The notes: a model not told the origin generated them from the sequence alone. A DNA stretch of 64,000 nt from Staphylococcus americanisciuri (GCF_024814435.1 NZ_JANUXY010000006.1:101324-165323); one strand, 5' to 3'; shown: positions 1 to 9,939, counted from the first letter of the stretch. Made by a program: numbers and translations.

Positions 1-452
1 TGTATCGTTCATTCCGTGAAGAAGTACCTGAAGAAGAGTACACAATCGAAATCGGTAAAGCGAACGTTAAACGTGAAGGTACTGACTTAACAATCATCAC
101 ATACGGTGCAATGGTACAAGAAGCAATGAAAGCTGCTGAAGAACTTGAAAAAGACGGTCACTCAATTGAAGTGATTGACTTACGTACTGTTCAACCTTTA
201 GATGTTGACACACTTGTTGCTTCTACAGAAAAAACTGGACGTGTTGTTGTTGTTCAAGAAGCTCAAAAACAAGCAGGTGTAGGTGCAAACGTTGTTGCTG
301 AATTATCAGAGCGTGCGATTCTTTCATTAGAAGCACCAATCGGACGTGTTGCAGCACCTGATACAATCTATCCATTCACTCAAGCTGAGAATGTTTGGTT
401 ACCAAATAAAAATGATATCATTGAAAAAGTAAAAGAAACATTAGAATTCTAA
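1..452 (+). CDS. pdhB: Pyruvate dehydrogenase E1 component subunit beta (3' part)
   Basis: The open frame enters at the left edge and continues to a TAA; the visible 150 residues are the C-terminal transketolase-type domain of the E1 beta subunit (motifs [31 protein letters not shown]). With E1 alpha (outside the window) it decarboxylates pyruvate on thiamine diphosphate and passes the acetyl group to the E2 lipoyl arm. pdhC and pdhD follow on the same strand, so this is the tail of a pdhABCD operon. The N-terminal part is missing only because of the window edge; an internal ATG at 111 is not the true start. Confidence 0.96.
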   Translation, partial: YRSFREEVPEEEYTIEIGKANVKREGTDLTIITYGAMVQEAMKAAEELEKDGHSIEVIDLRTVQPLDVDTLVASTEKTGRVVVVQEAQKQAGVGANVVAELSERAILSLEAPIGRVAAPDTIYPFTQAENVWLPNKNDIIEKVKETLEF

Positions 453-508
453 TAACAGATTGATTGTTATGTAAGTTGTCTCTTTTTGAGTAATGATGCA
501 TAAAAGTA

Positions 509-570
509 AGCTCGCTGTGTAAAACCATTCACTGTTGTTGAGGGATTTACTTTTAGCGAGCTGCTTTTAA
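509..570 (+). terminator. Hairpin in the pdhB-pdhC gap (possible attenuator)
   Basis: The 192-bp gap between pdhB and pdhC contains an 8-bp perfect inverted repeat (AGCTCGCT at 509-516, AGCGAGCT at 555-562), extended imperfectly by AAAAG/CTTTT, with T residues downstream. It could be a weak terminator or processing site that sets E2/E3 levels relative to E1. This is inferred from sequence only. Confidence 0.45.
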
Positions 571-644
571 GATTTTCTATAGTAAGTAAGCAACTTCTAA
601 GAAGACGCACAGAAAAATATTGATTTAAATTAGGAGGAAACGAC

Positions 645-1937
645 GTGGCATTTGAATTTAAATTACCAGATATTGGTGAAGGTATCCACGAAGGTGAAAT
701 TGTAAAATGGTTCATTAAAGCTGGAGACTCGATTGAAGAAGATGATATTCTATGTGAAGTGCAAAACGACAAATCAGTAGTTGAAATTCCATCTCCTGTA
801 ACAGGAACAATTGAAGAAGTTGTAGTAGAAGAAGGTACAGTTGCTGTTGTTGGTGACACAATTGTAAAAATCGATGCACCAGATGCAGGCGACATTCAAT
901 TCAAAGGTGATCACGGTGATGAGCCAAAAGAAGAAGCACCAAAAGAAGAAGTAAAAGAAGAAACAACTGCACCTGCTGCAGCCCCTCAAGCAGATGTAGA
1001 AGTAGACGAAAACCGTATGATTAAAGCAATGCCATCAGTGCGTAAATATGCACGTGACAACAATGTGAATATTAAAGCTGTTAATGGTACAGGTAAAAAT
1101 GGTAGAATTACAAAAGAGGACGTTGATGCATTCTTAAATGGTGGCGGTCAAGCAGCTGCAACAGAAACAGTATCAGCTGAATCTACTACTGAATCAGCAG
1201 CACCAGCGGCTCCAGCAGCTTCTGTTGAAGGTGAATTCCCTGAAACAACTGAAAAAATTCCTGCAATGCGTAAGGCGATTGCGAAAGCAATGGTTAACTC
1301 TAAACATACTGCGCCTCACGTAACATTAATGGATGAAATTGATGTTCAAGCATTATGGGATCACCGTAAAAAATTCAAAGAGATTGCTGCTGAGCAAGGT
1401 ACGAAGCTTACATTCTTACCATACGTTGTAAAAGCATTAGTTTCTGCATTGAAAAAATACCCAGCGCTTAATACTTCATTCAATGAAGAAGCAGGCGAAG
1501 TGGTACACAAACATTACTGGAACATTGGTATTGCTGCAGATACAGAGAGAGGTCTTTTAGTACCTGTAGTGAAACATGCAGATCGCAAGTCTATGTTCCA
1601 AATTTCAGACGAAATCAATGAACTTGCTGTTAAAGCACGTGATGGTAAATTAACTTCTGATGAAATGAAAGGTGCAACATGTACAATTAGTAACATCGGT
1701 TCTGCTGGTGGTCAATGGTTCACGCCAGTTATCAACCACCCAGAAGTTGCAATCTTAGGTATTGGTCGTATTGCTCAAAAACCTATCGTTAAAGATGGTG
1801 AAATCATAGCAGCACCAGTATTATCATTATCATTAAGCTTTGACCACAGACAAATTGATGGTGCGACTGGTCAAAACGCTATGAACCATATCAAGCGTTT
1901 ATTAAACAATCCAGAACTATTATTAATGGAGGGGTAA
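645..1937 (+). CDS. pdhC: Dihydrolipoyllysine acetyltransferase, E2 of pyruvate dehydrogenase
   Basis: This 430-residue E2 core transfers the acetyl group from E1 to CoA. An N-terminal lipoyl domain (about 1-78) carries the lipoylated lysine K43 in NDKSV. An Ala/Pro/Glu-rich linker follows, then one peripheral subunit-binding domain (about 128-165, MPSVRKYAR), a second Ala-rich linker, and the catalytic acyltransferase domain from about 200 to the end with the active-site DHRQIDG at 400-406. There is one lipoyl domain, as in other staphylococcal E2s. The start is GTG, chosen because TAGGAGG lies 7 bases upstream. pdhD follows after 3 bp. Confidence 0.96.
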   Translation: MAFEFKLPDIGEGIHEGEIVKWFIKAGDSIEEDDILCEVQNDKSVVEIPSPVTGTIEEVVVEEGTVAVVGDTIVKIDAPDAGDIQFKGDHGDEPKEEAPKEEVKEETTAPAAAPQADVEVDENRMIKAMPSVRKYARDNNVNIKAVNGTGKNGRITKEDVDAFLNGGGQAAATETVSAESTTESAAPAAPAASVEGEFPETTEKIPAMRKAIAKAMVNSKHTAPHVTLMDEIDVQALWDHRKKFKEIAAEQGTKLTFLPYVVKALVSALKKYPALNTSFNEEAGEVVHKHYWNIGIAADTERGLLVPVVKHADRKSMFQISDEINELAVKARDGKLTSDEMKGATCTISNIGSAGGQWFTPVINHPEVAILGIGRIAQKPIVKDGEIIAAPVLSLSLSFDHRQIDGATGQNAMNHIKRLLNNPELLLMEG

Positions 1938-1940
1938 AAT

Positions 1941-3347
1941 ATGGTAGTCGGAGATTTTCCAATTGAAACAGATACTATTGTCGTAGGTGCAGGTCCTGGT
2001 GGATATGTTGCAGCAATTCGTGCAGCACAACTAGGTCAAAAAGTAACAATCGTTGAGAAAGGTAACCTTGGTGGTGTATGTCTTAACGTTGGTTGTATTC
2101 CATCAAAAGCACTTTTAAATGTGTCACACCGTTACGATCATGCACAACACGGCGAAGAACTAGGTGTTAAAGCTGAAAACGTAACATTAGACTTTGGTAA
2201 AGTACAAGACTTCAAAGGTTCTGTTGTAAACAAATTAACAGGCGGTGTTGAAGCGTTACTTAAAGGTAACAAAGTTGAAATCGTCAAAGGTGAAGCATAC
2301 TTTGTTGATGGTAATAGTTTACGTGTTATGGATGAAACAAGCGCGCAAACTTATAATTTCAAAAATGCAATTGTTGCGACTGGTTCTCGTCCAATCGAAA
2401 TTCCTAACTTCAAATTCGGCGGTCGTGTATTAGATTCAACTGGTGCGTTGAACTTGCAAGAAGTACCTAAAAAATTAGTTGTTGTCGGTGGCGGTTACAT
2501 CGGTTCTGAATTAGGTACAGCGTATGCAAACTTTGGTACTGAAGTGACTATTCTTGAAGGTGCAAAAGAAATTCTTGGTGGATTTGAAAAACAAATGGTT
2601 GCACCTGTTAAGAAGAAAATGAAAGCTAAAGGCATGACAATCGAAACAGAAGCTTTAGCAAAATCAGCTGAAGAAACAGAAAATGGCGTAAAAGTTACGT
2701 ATGAAGTTAAAGGCGAAGAAAAAACAATCGAAGCTGACTACGTATTAGTTACTGTAGGTCGTCGTCCAAATACTGATGAATTAGGTTTATCAGAAGCAGG
2801 TGTTAAACTTACAGATCGTGGTTTAGTTGAAGTTGACAAACAAGGTCGCTCTTCAGTTAACAGTATCTTTGCAATTGGTGACATTGTTCCGGGTCTTCCA
2901 TTAGCACATAAAGCAAGCTACGAAGCAAAAGTTGCTGCTGAAGCTATTGCAGGACAAAATGCTGAGGTTGATTACATCGGTATGCCTGCTGTATGTTTCA
3001 CAGAACCTGAACTTGCACAAGTGGGTTACACTGAAGCACAAGCAAAAGAAGAAGGTATTGCTTACAAAGCTTCTAAATTCCCTTACCAAGCAAACGGTCG
3101 TGCATTGTCATTAAACGATACAGATGGTTTCGTTAAGTTAATCACCCTTAAAGAAGACGATACGTTAATCGGTGCACAAGTGGTTGGTACAAGTGCTTCA
3201 GACGTTATCTCTGAATTAGGTCTTGCGATTGAAGCAGGCATGAACGCAGAAGATATCGCATTAACTGTTCACGCTCACCCAACTTTAGGTGAAATGAGCA
3301 TGGAAGCTGCTGAAAAAGCAATCGGTTTACCAATTCACACAATGTAA
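1941..3347 (+). CDS. pdhD: Dihydrolipoyl dehydrogenase, E3 of pyruvate dehydrogenase
   Basis: The 468-residue FAD flavoenzyme reoxidises the lipoyl arm of E2 using NAD+. Visible features are the N-terminal FAD Rossmann motif VGAGPGG (15-21), the redox disulfide C47/C52 in GGVCLNVGC, a second nucleotide-binding motif [10 protein letters not shown] near 180, the ATG-type FAD segment AIGDI, and the C-terminal active-site HPTLGE (His446, Glu451). The ATG is preceded by GGAGGGG inside the end of pdhC, so the two are translationally close. A terminator follows, closing the pdh operon. Confidence 0.97.
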   Translation: MVVGDFPIETDTIVVGAGPGGYVAAIRAAQLGQKVTIVEKGNLGGVCLNVGCIPSKALLNVSHRYDHAQHGEELGVKAENVTLDFGKVQDFKGSVVNKLTGGVEALLKGNKVEIVKGEAYFVDGNSLRVMDETSAQTYNFKNAIVATGSRPIEIPNFKFGGRVLDSTGALNLQEVPKKLVVVGGGYIGSELGTAYANFGTEVTILEGAKEILGGFEKQMVAPVKKKMKAKGMTIETEALAKSAEETENGVKVTYEVKGEEKTIEADYVLVTVGRRPNTDELGLSEAGVKLTDRGLVEVDKQGRSSVNSIFAIGDIVPGLPLAHKASYEAKVAAEAIAGQNAEVDYIGMPAVCFTEPELAQVGYTEAQAKEEGIAYKASKFPYQANGRALSLNDTDGFVKLITLKEDDTLIGAQVVGTSASDVISELGLAIEAGMNAEDIALTVHAHPTLGEMSMEAAEKAIGLPIHTM

Positions 3348-3366
3348 TAATATGTGTTGATATATC

Positions 3367-3400
3367 AAGAGACTGAGCCCTTGTGCTTGGTCTCTTTTTC
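3367..3400 (+). terminator. Rho-independent terminator of the pdh operon
   Basis: AAGAGAC at 3367-3373 pairs with GTCTCTT at 3390-3396, with a partly paired loop, and is followed by a run of T. It sits 20 bp after the pdhD stop. Confidence 0.8.
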
Positions 3401-3434
3401 TCTTTCAATAAGACATGATAAAGGAGGTAATGCT

Positions 3435-3707
3435 ATGGAATATCAATATCCCATTGATGTAGACTGGTCAAACGATGAAATGATTGATGTGATTGCATTT
3501 TTTAATGCGATTGAGGCGTATTATGAATCATCAGTAGCGCGCGACACATTGATGACCCAATATCGTGCATTTAAACGTGTCGTACCGGGAAAGGCAGATG
3601 AAAAGCATATATTTGACGACTTCAAAAAAGCGAGTGGCTATGATAGTTATCAAGTCATGAAACAAGCCAAACAAGCACCTGAACAAAAAATATTGAGTTG
3701 TGAGTAA
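3435..3707 (+). CDS. UPF0223 family protein (YktA-like)
   Basis: This 90-residue cytosolic acidic protein belongs, by its N-terminal pattern YQYPIDVDWSNDEMIDVI and its place next to pdhD, to the UPF0223 family found downstream of pdh in bacilli and staphylococci. The start at 3435 is preferred over an upstream in-frame ATG at 3354 because AAGGAGG lies 8 bases before it and the upstream part would run through the pdh terminator. The structure is predicted helical. No biochemical role is established for the family, and nothing here adds one. Confidence 0.85.
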   Translation: MEYQYPIDVDWSNDEMIDVIAFFNAIEAYYESSVARDTLMTQYRAFKRVVPGKADEKHIFDDFKKASGYDSYQVMKQAKQAPEQKILSCE

Positions 3708-3733
3708 AAAACCTTAAAAAATGGTTGTAATTG

Positions 3734-3806
3734 AAGCTGTATTTTGTTATTTTTATTAAGCGTTAAACAAAATGTTTAGTAAAAGTAAACTTAATGCAGC
3801 TTTTTT
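3734..3806 (+). terminator. Long-loop hairpin plus inner palindrome upstream of potR
   Basis: AAGCTGTATT (3734-3743) pairs with AATGCAGCTT (3793-3802, one G-U), followed by TTTTTT, which looks like a terminator of the upstream gene. Inside the loop lies a second inverted repeat, GTTTA-N7-TAAAC at 3774-3790, of operator-like form. The double arrangement directly before the potR regulator could be autoregulatory. Function is inferred. Confidence 0.55.
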
Positions 3807-3839
3807 GTATTTTATTGAAGTACATATGAAGGTGAGACA

Positions 3840-4379
3840 ATGGAAATAGGACAAAAAATAAAGAATTTAAGGCAACTTAAGAATCTGACGCAAGAAGAGT
3901 TGGGAGAACGAACGGACTTATCTAAGGGATACATCTCACAAATTGAGAGTAATAAAACTTCGCCAAGCATGGAAACTTTTCTGAACATACTAGAAGTGCT
4001 TGGGACATCGCCACGTGATTTTTTTGAACAACAGCAAGTGACAAAGGTGCATTACCCCTGTGAAGAGCAACTGACTTATGATGAGTACGACAAGGGCTAT
4101 TTTTTACAATGGCCTGTTAAAACATCTAATGAATTCGAGATGGAACCTTTGCTGTTAACATTACAGCCAAAATCAACATACAAAACATTTGAACCTTCCA
4201 CATCAGATACATTTATTTATTGTTTGGAAGGGACGATTACATTGACTTTAGGTGATGAAGTATTTGATGCTCAGCAAGGGGATGCTTTGTATTTTAAAGC
4301 TACGAGAGAACATAGATTATCAAATAATGGAGATGTTGAAGCACGCATGATGCTTGTCGCAACATCATCTTATTTATAG
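3840..4379 (+). CDS. potR: XRE-cupin transcriptional regulator of the pot operon
   Basis: A 179-residue regulator with an N-terminal XRE helix-turn-helix (about 5-60; [22 protein letters not shown]) and a C-terminal cupin ligand-binding domain (about 105-175; [29 protein letters not shown]). Members of this architecture next to potABCD are taken to control polyamine uptake. The stop codon TAG is part of the SD for potA, so potR is the first gene of a potRABCD operon. The palindrome in the leader at 3774-3790 is a candidate operator. The ligand is not shown by the sequence; polyamine is inferred from context. Confidence 0.85.
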   Translation: MEIGQKIKNLRQLKNLTQEELGERTDLSKGYISQIESNKTSPSMETFLNILEVLGTSPRDFFEQQQVTKVHYPCEEQLTYDEYDKGYFLQWPVKTSNEFEMEPLLLTLQPKSTYKTFEPSTSDTFIYCLEGTITLTLGDEVFDAQQGDALYFKATREHRLSNNGDVEARMMLVATSSYL

Positions 4380-4390
4380 GAGGTATACAT

Positions 4391-5491
4391 GTGGCACCTT
4401 TATTAACATTTCAACAAGTGACTAAAACCTTTGATGGGACGGTGATACTCGACGGGATTGATATAGAGATTGAATCGGGTTATTTTTATACGATTCTAGG
4501 ACCATCTGGTTGTGGGAAAACGACGATACTTAAGTTGATTGCAGGGTTTGAGACACCAGATGCGGGTAACATTGTATATCTTGGTGAAACAATCAATCAG
4601 TTACCAGCGAATAAGCGACAGGTGAATACAGTATTTCAGGATTATGCATTATTTCCACATCTCAATGTTTATGACAATGTGGCTTTCGGGCTTAAACTGA
4701 AAAAGCTTAACAAACAAAAAATTGACGATAAGGTCAAAGAAGCATTGAAGTTGGTCAAGCTGGAACAATATATTAACAGTCCTATTCAAGCATTAAGTGG
4801 TGGTCAGAAACAACGTATTGCGATAGCACGTGCAATTGTAAACGAACCTGAAATTTTGTTGTTAGATGAATCATTATCGGCACTCGATCTTAAGCTGCGA
4901 ACAGAGATGCAGTATGAGTTGCGAGAAATACAATCAAGACTCGGCATTACTTTCATATTTGTAACACATGATCAGGAAGAGGCGTTAGCACTGAGTGATT
5001 ATATCTTTGTTATGCGCAAAGGGAAGGTCGAACAGTTTGGTACGCCACTAGACATTTATGATGAGCCAGTCAACCGTTATGTGGCAGATTTTATCGGGGA
5101 GTCGAATATTATCGAAGGGACAATGATTGAAGATTTTGTCGTTAATATCTATGGTCAAGACTTTGATTGTGTAGATCAGGCGATTGCCCCGAATACGCCA
5201 GTTGACGTGGTGATTAGACCAGAAGATATATCACTTGTGCCTACAGAAAAAGGATTATTTCAAGCAACTGTAATTTCCACTTTGTTCCGTGGGGTTCACT
5301 ACGAAATTATTTGTGAGGATCATAAAGGTTATGAATGGACGATTCAATCTACAAAGAATGCAGAGATTGGTTCACGTGTAGGGCTTGATTTTGAACCTGA
5401 GGCCATCCATATAATGGTACCAGGCGAAACAGAAGAAGAGTTCGATGCACGTATTGAAGGATATGGAGATGGTTATGATGAAACATCTTAA
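4391..5491 (+). CDS. potA: Spermidine/putrescine ABC transporter ATP-binding protein
   Basis: A 366-residue ABC ATPase that energises polyamine import through PotBC. Walker A is GPSGCGKTT (37-45), the Q-loop region is [10 protein letters not shown], the signature is LSGGQKQR, Walker B is ILLLDES and the H-loop is VTHDQEEA. The C-terminal third is a TOBE-type regulatory domain ([13 protein letters not shown]). The residue after the Walker B glutamate is Ser where most ABC proteins have Pro, which should not affect catalysis. The GTG start is supported by AGGAGGT 6 bases upstream. The end overlaps potB by 14 bp. Confidence 0.95.
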   Translation: MAPLLTFQQVTKTFDGTVILDGIDIEIESGYFYTILGPSGCGKTTILKLIAGFETPDAGNIVYLGETINQLPANKRQVNTVFQDYALFPHLNVYDNVAFGLKLKKLNKQKIDDKVKEALKLVKLEQYINSPIQALSGGQKQRIAIARAIVNEPEILLLDESLSALDLKLRTEMQYELREIQSRLGITFIFVTHDQEEALALSDYIFVMRKGKVEQFGTPLDIYDEPVNRYVADFIGESNIIEGTMIEDFVVNIYGQDFDCVDQAIAPNTPVDVVIRPEDISLVPTEKGLFQATVISTLFRGVHYEIICEDHKGYEWTIQSTKNAEIGSRVGLDFEPEAIHIMVPGETEEEFDARIEGYGDGYDETS

Positions 5492-6284
5492 TCGATGGTT
5501 AGCGATTCCTTATTGGCTGTGGATGATAGGTTTTATTATTATTCCAGTTGCATTGCTTATTTATTTTTCATTCACTGATATGCAAGGGCATTTTTCACTG
5601 ACGAATTACACACAGTTTTTAACATGGCGTTATATGCGTATGTTATTTGAATCGATTGTCTATGCAGTGATTATTACGGTAGTGTGTCTGTTAGTGAGCT
5701 ATCCTGCCGCTTTTTTTATCCGCCAGTCGAGTCATGGGGCTACTTGGTTGTTGGTGATGATTATTCCTACATGGATGAATCTACTACTTAAGACATATGC
5801 ATTTATTGGCATTTTCAGTCATGATGGTATTATCAACCAATTTTTGAACTTGTTGCATATCCCCTCACAGTCGCTTTTATTTACGGGGCCTGCGTTTGTA
5901 GCAGTGGCGGCATATATTTATTTACCATTTATGCTACTGCCTATCTATAACAGTATGAAGGATATTCCAGATCAGATGTTTTTTGCAGCACGTGATTTGG
6001 GAGCTGATACTTTAACAATGGTGAACAAGGTGCTATTTCCTTTGACGATTGAAGGCGTCAAAACAGGCATACAAGTGACGTTTATACCAGCTTTGTCCCT
6101 ATTTATGATTACGCGCTTAATTGCGGGTAACAAAGTCATCAATATAGGAACAGCGATTGAAGAACAGTTTTTAGTGATTCAGAATTTCGGTATGGGTGCA
6201 ACCATTGCGTTATTCCTAGTATTGTTTATGATGCTGACTTTGATTTTGACACGCACTAAAAAACAAGGAGGGACATCTCGATGA
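5478..6284 (+). CDS. potB: Spermidine/putrescine ABC transporter permease PotB
   Basis: A 268-residue inner permease with about six hydrophobic segments and the binding-protein-dependent transport signature for ATPase coupling (the EAA-like loop near [21 protein letters not shown]). It forms the channel with PotC. Several in-frame ATGs exist upstream inside potA; 5478 is preferred because GGAGATGG precedes it with good spacing and the product then begins [13 protein letters not shown], directly before the first membrane helix. It overlaps potA at the 5' end and potC by ATGA at the 3' end, indicating translational coupling. Confidence 0.93.
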   Translation: MKHLNRWLAIPYWLWMIGFIIIPVALLIYFSFTDMQGHFSLTNYTQFLTWRYMRMLFESIVYAVIITVVCLLVSYPAAFFIRQSSHGATWLLVMIIPTWMNLLLKTYAFIGIFSHDGIINQFLNLLHIPSQSLLFTGPAFVAVAAYIYLPFMLLPIYNSMKDIPDQMFFAARDLGADTLTMVNKVLFPLTIEGVKTGIQVTFIPALSLFMITRLIAGNKVINIGTAIEEQFLVIQNFGMGATIALFLVLFMMLTLILTRTKKQGGTSR

Positions 6285-7090
6285 AGTGGTATGGAAAAGC
6301 TTATTTGTATGGCTTGCTCATCGTTTTATATGTGCCGATTTTCTTCCTGATGCTCTATTCTTTTAATCGCGCAGGCAATATGATTCATTTTGAAGGTTTT
6401 ACGTTAGAACATTATGAAGCGTTATTTGCCAATAAACGTTTGTTGCAAGTTGTCTTTAATACGATTGCTGTTGCGTTAATTGCGGCAGCGATTTCAACGG
6501 TCATTGGCTTGTTTGGTGCACTTGTTCTATATCAAATACGCCAGCAAATGCTTAAAGTATCGCTGCTTACGCTGAACAATGTATTAATGGTATCTTCTGA
6601 TGTGGTGATTGGCGCATCGTTTCTCATCATGTTTACAGCTATTGGACATTATACGGGATTCAGCTTAGGCTTTACTTCTGTTTTGATATCGCATATTGCT
6701 TTTTGTATTCCAATTGTCGTTATCGTAATTTTACCTAAGTTATATGAGATGAATCAGTCGATTATTCAAGCAGGACGAGATTTGGGTGCCACGGAATGGC
6801 AGTTGTTAACTAAAATTTTAATACCACAATTGATGCCAGGTATTGTGGGTGGTTTTTTTATGGCTTTGACATACTCATTAGACGACTTTACCGTGAGCTT
6901 TTTTGTCACGGGTAATGGCTTCAGTGTTTTATCAGTAGAAGTCTATTCTATGGCACGACGCGGCGTAAGTATGGAAATCAATGCGATATCGACATTGCTT
7001 TTTATGGTAATTATGATTGGCTTGATTGGTTACCAACTGCTACAACGTTATCAGCGAAAACAGCAAGTTAAGAAGCAGGGGGTGTTGTAA
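6281..7090 (+). CDS. potC: Spermidine/putrescine ABC transporter permease PotC
   Basis: A 269-residue permease with six predicted membrane helices; the first begins at about residue 7 (YLYGLLIVLYVPIFFLML). The EAA-type coupling loop is visible at QAGRDLGATEWQLLTKILIPQLMPG. It pairs with PotB in the membrane. The ATG overlaps the potB TGA, and its own TAA overlaps the potD ATG by one base, so potB, potC and potD are tightly coupled. An AGGAGGG Shine-Dalgarno lies in the end of potB. Confidence 0.94.
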   Translation: MKWYGKAYLYGLLIVLYVPIFFLMLYSFNRAGNMIHFEGFTLEHYEALFANKRLLQVVFNTIAVALIAAAISTVIGLFGALVLYQIRQQMLKVSLLTLNNVLMVSSDVVIGASFLIMFTAIGHYTGFSLGFTSVLISHIAFCIPIVVIVILPKLYEMNQSIIQAGRDLGATEWQLLTKILIPQLMPGIVGGFFMALTYSLDDFTVSFFVTGNGFSVLSVEVYSMARRGVSMEINAISTLLFMVIMIGLIGYQLLQRYQRKQQVKKQGVL

Positions 7091-8160
7091 TGAAGCAATT
7101 TGTTCAATTAATTGGTGGTGCTTTGCTTCTAGGATTTATCAGTCTTGCCCTTGGTTATTGGGTGACACATGATCGAGTTGATGAACAGCGTGATACGCTT
7201 TATGTCTATAACTGGGGCGAGTATATCAACCCAGCGCTGATTCAACAGTTTGAACGTCAAACAGGTATTAAGGTCGTTTACGAGACATTTGATTCTAATG
7301 AGGCGATGGAAGCTAAAATAAGAAATGGTGGAACGCATTATGATGTAGCATTTCCCAGTGACTATACGATAGAGAAAATGAAAAAATCGAATCTGCTTAT
7401 ACCGCTCGATCATCAGCAGATTCCCAATATGAAACATTTGGATCAGCACTACATGAATCAACCATTTGATCGCGGGAATGTCTATTCCATACCATATTTT
7501 TTCGGTACGGTCGGAATTTTATATGATCGAGAGAAATATCCTGATATGACATTTGAACATTGGTCAGATTTGAAGGATCCTCGCTTAGCGGGTGATGTTA
7601 TATTGGTGGATGGTGCACGTGAAGTGATAGGGTTAGGTTTGAATAGTTTGGGGTATAGTTTAAATGATGTGGATACACAACACTTGCAGGAAGCAGAAGC
7701 ACACTTGAAAACTTTTGCGCCGAATATACGGGGAGTTGTTGGAGATGAAGTAACCATGATGCTCGAACAGCACGAAGCAAATGTTGCAGTGATGTGGAGT
7801 GGGTCTGCAGCACAGTTATTCCAATTTGATGAACGTTTCGAGTATGTCGTTCCTCAAGACGGTTCCAATTTATGGTTTGATAATATGGTTATTCCTAAAA
7901 CGGCACAAAATGTTAAAGGGGCGCATGCGTTTATCAATTTTCTTCTTGATCCAGAAGTGAATCGTCAAAACACAGAGTGGGTAGCATACGGAACGCCAAA
8001 TAAAAGTGCACGAGAAATGTTACCGAATGATATAAAAAATGACACGCGTGTCTATCCAACTGAAGAGACGCAAAAACGATTAGAAGTTTATCAAGATTTG
8101 GGAACAGATGTATTGAGTGAATACAATGAACGATTTTTGAACTTTAAGATGGGGTTATAG
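7090..8160 (+). CDS. potD: Spermidine/putrescine-binding protein PotD
   Basis: A 356-residue extracellular substrate-binding protein for polyamine uptake. A hydrophobic N-terminus (about 5-25) is an export signal or membrane anchor, followed by the mature domain beginning near LYVYNWGEYINP, the typical PotD/PotF opening that contributes Trp/Tyr/Glu ligand contacts. SGSAAQLFQF and VIPKTAQNVKGAHAFINFLLDPE match the family's hinge and C-lobe. No cysteine occurs in the signal region, so it is not a lipoprotein and is probably held by its uncleaved N-terminal helix. It is the last gene of potRABCD. Confidence 0.94.
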   Translation: MKQFVQLIGGALLLGFISLALGYWVTHDRVDEQRDTLYVYNWGEYINPALIQQFERQTGIKVVYETFDSNEAMEAKIRNGGTHYDVAFPSDYTIEKMKKSNLLIPLDHQQIPNMKHLDQHYMNQPFDRGNVYSIPYFFGTVGILYDREKYPDMTFEHWSDLKDPRLAGDVILVDGAREVIGLGLNSLGYSLNDVDTQHLQEAEAHLKTFAPNIRGVVGDEVTMMLEQHEANVAVMWSGSAAQLFQFDERFEYVVPQDGSNLWFDNMVIPKTAQNVKGAHAFINFLLDPEVNRQNTEWVAYGTPNKSAREMLPNDIKNDTRVYPTEETQKRLEVYQDLGTDVLSEYNERFLNFKMGL

Positions 8161-8219
8161 CTTCATCTATTAGTATCAATTAAGATATAATATAAGGAAA
8201 TAGAACGAGGAGTGACACT

Positions 8220-9248
8220 ATGACAGGAGATGTATATACGCAAGTTCGACGTCCTGTTAATCGACTTGCCGAAAAGATTCTAGGCTGGTTGAGCTGGATT
8301 TTTTTACTAGGAACGACCATTGTGGCGATGTTTTTTGGTTTAGTGCTGTTTAGCAATGAGAGTTCGATTCAAAGTTTAGAAGCTGAACTTGCAAATAATG
8401 CGACAGTTCAAGATTTATTAACGAATTATAATATGACAGCGACTGAGTTAGTGATACAGTTACAAAATGGTGTGTGGGCGTTTATCGTTTACCTAATTGT
8501 TTGCTTGCTTATCTCATTTTTAGCGTTAATCTCAATGAATCATCGCATCATTTCCGGGTTGTTGTTTCTAGGTGTAGCGATTTTAACGCTACCACTTATT
8601 TTTATGTTAGTGCCAATTTTCTTCTTTATCATCGCATTGATGATGTTTGGACGTAGAGAACGACTTGAAACAGTACCAGTGTATGATAGTTTTGAGTATC
8701 AGCGCGGTCCCATTTATGAACCGACGCATTCACCAGAGCCAGAGTCTGTGAGAACACAACCAGTAGCAGTTGAAAGTCATCATGACGTACAAAATGAAGT
8801 TTCAGAATCAGCTGATGAGCCGACAGTATTATCTCGTTCGGCGAAGTATCATCATAAGCAGACAAGTCCTCAAGAGAATATAACATCTCAGGCAGAAGAT
8901 GATGCAGTGACTTTAGATGATAGTGTACGATATGAAGAGGTTGATAACGCACAACAACAAACAGCACAAGCAGATAACTCACAAACAAGTGATTATGCCT
9001 ATACGTATAACACACAAGAAGCAAATGATTTGCAGACGAAAGATACATTAAAGCAATTAAAAAAAGAAGAGAAAGCGCAACAAAAAGCGGAACGTAAAGC
9101 AAAGAAAGCTTATGAAAAGGAACAGCGCAAAAATAGACCGAGTGCGTCATTACAACGTCGTCAAAACTATCAAAATCGCATGAAGATGAACCAAGAACGC
9201 ACAGAACAAGCAAAATCAGTAGACACGCATACAACAGATGATAAATAA
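8220..9248 (+). CDS. DUF4064-like membrane protein with long charged tail
   Basis: A 342-residue protein of unknown function. The N-terminal 145 residues hold about four hydrophobic segments (starting at LGWLSWIFLLGTTIVAMFFG) and resemble the DUF4064 type. From about 150 to the end the protein is low-complexity, acidic and Gln-rich, then strongly basic (KKEEKAQQKAERKAKKAYEK), so a disordered or coiled cytosolic tail is likely. It has a GAGGAGTGA Shine-Dalgarno and its own terminator. The next gene is a shorter relative, suggesting duplication followed by growth of the tail. Confidence 0.8.
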   Translation: MTGDVYTQVRRPVNRLAEKILGWLSWIFLLGTTIVAMFFGLVLFSNESSIQSLEAELANNATVQDLLTNYNMTATELVIQLQNGVWAFIVYLIVCLLISFLALISMNHRIISGLLFLGVAILTLPLIFMLVPIFFFIIALMMFGRRERLETVPVYDSFEYQRGPIYEPTHSPEPESVRTQPVAVESHHDVQNEVSESADEPTVLSRSAKYHHKQTSPQENITSQAEDDAVTLDDSVRYEEVDNAQQQTAQADNSQTSDYAYTYNTQEANDLQTKDTLKQLKKEEKAQQKAERKAKKAYEKEQRKNRPSASLQRRQNYQNRMKMNQERTEQAKSVDTHTTDDK

Positions 9249-9255
9249 AAGCATT

Positions 9256-9306
9256 TATGAGCTAGAGATTGATAGATATACTATCGTATTTCTAGCTTAT
9301 ATGTTT
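9256..9306 (+). terminator. Terminator hairpin after the long DUF4064-like gene
   Basis: A two-part stem: outer GAGCTAGA/TCTAGCTT and inner GATAG (9271-9275)/CTATC (9281-9285), followed by T-rich sequence. Confidence 0.65.
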
Positions 9307-9394
9307 TAGTTGCTCATATATATCAATACGATTAGCCATTTTTAACATTTTATGTTTTAATAAAAATTGAAATAATCTAAAGGAGGAAGGCAAC

Positions 9395-9868
9395 ATGTCA
9401 GATAATTACACATATCAATCACATCAAGAACCAAACATGCAGCAACAACCGATGAAACCTTTTAAAAGAACAGGTGAGAAGGTTTTATCATGGATAGGGA
9501 TTGTATTACATGTTATTTGGGGACTTTTACTCATCGGTGCCGGGACATTTTTACCAAAACTAGCAGAACAGAACTATGAAATACAACAGTCACTGGCTGA
9601 GCAAGGTTATGATCCGAACCAACTAGCTAATGGTGGTGCAGCAATTGTTATGACGGCCATTATGGCGGTAATACCATTCATTTTAGCATTGATTGCTGTG
9701 TTTTTATTCCACAAAAATGTCTTGGCAGGTATTTTGTTGATTTTAGCAGCTGTGTCAGGCGTATTTTTAAGTGGTAGCTTTCTTGCAGGTTTATTATGGT
9801 TCATCGCGGCAATCATGCTATTTGTGCGCAAACCTAAAAATACAGAATATACTATAATGACTAAATAA
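9395..9868 (+). CDS. DUF4064-like small membrane protein
   Basis: A 157-residue protein with a Gln/Pro-rich cytosolic N-terminus of about 25 residues, then four predicted membrane helices (VLSWIGIVLHVIWGLLLIGAG, AIVMTAIMAVIPFILALIAVFLF, VLAGILLILAAVSGVFL, LAGLLWFIAAIMLFV) and a short basic tail. The GEKVLSWIG start of the membrane part parallels AEKILGWLS in the upstream neighbour, so the two are probably paralogues. An AAGGAGGAAGG Shine-Dalgarno supports the ATG. Function is unknown for the family. Confidence 0.8.
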   Translation: MSDNYTYQSHQEPNMQQQPMKPFKRTGEKVLSWIGIVLHVIWGLLLIGAGTFLPKLAEQNYEIQQSLAEQGYDPNQLANGGAAIVMTAIMAVIPFILALIAVFLFHKNVLAGILLILAAVSGVFLSGSFLAGLLWFIAAIMLFVRKPKNTEYTIMTK

Positions 9869-9893
9869 CTTTGTCTGAAGTTTAGATAGTCAT

Positions 9894-9935
9894 AAAAAAA
9901 GCGGTACACATTGAAAACGTGTAACGCTTTTTTAT
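9894..9935. terminator. Bidirectional terminator between the DUF4064 gene and yktB
   Basis: AAAAAAGCG...CGCTTTTTT with an internal ACAC/GTGT stem. It has A-tract and T-tract flanks and serves the two convergent genes. Confidence 0.85.
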
Positions 9936-9939
9936 ATTT

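Noticed and set aside
3720..3840. Riboswitch in front of the pot operon
   Set aside because: Only simple palindromes are present; no known polyamine-sensing or other riboswitch core was seen.
4860..4890. PotA Walker B followed by Ser instead of Pro as evidence of inactivity
   Set aside because: The catalytic Glu is present, and this variant is also what other staphylococcal PotA proteins appear to carry.
8629..9234. 201-codon minus-strand ORF
   Set aside because: It is the antisense of the repetitive charged tail of the DUF4064-like gene; the low-complexity codons explain the open frame.
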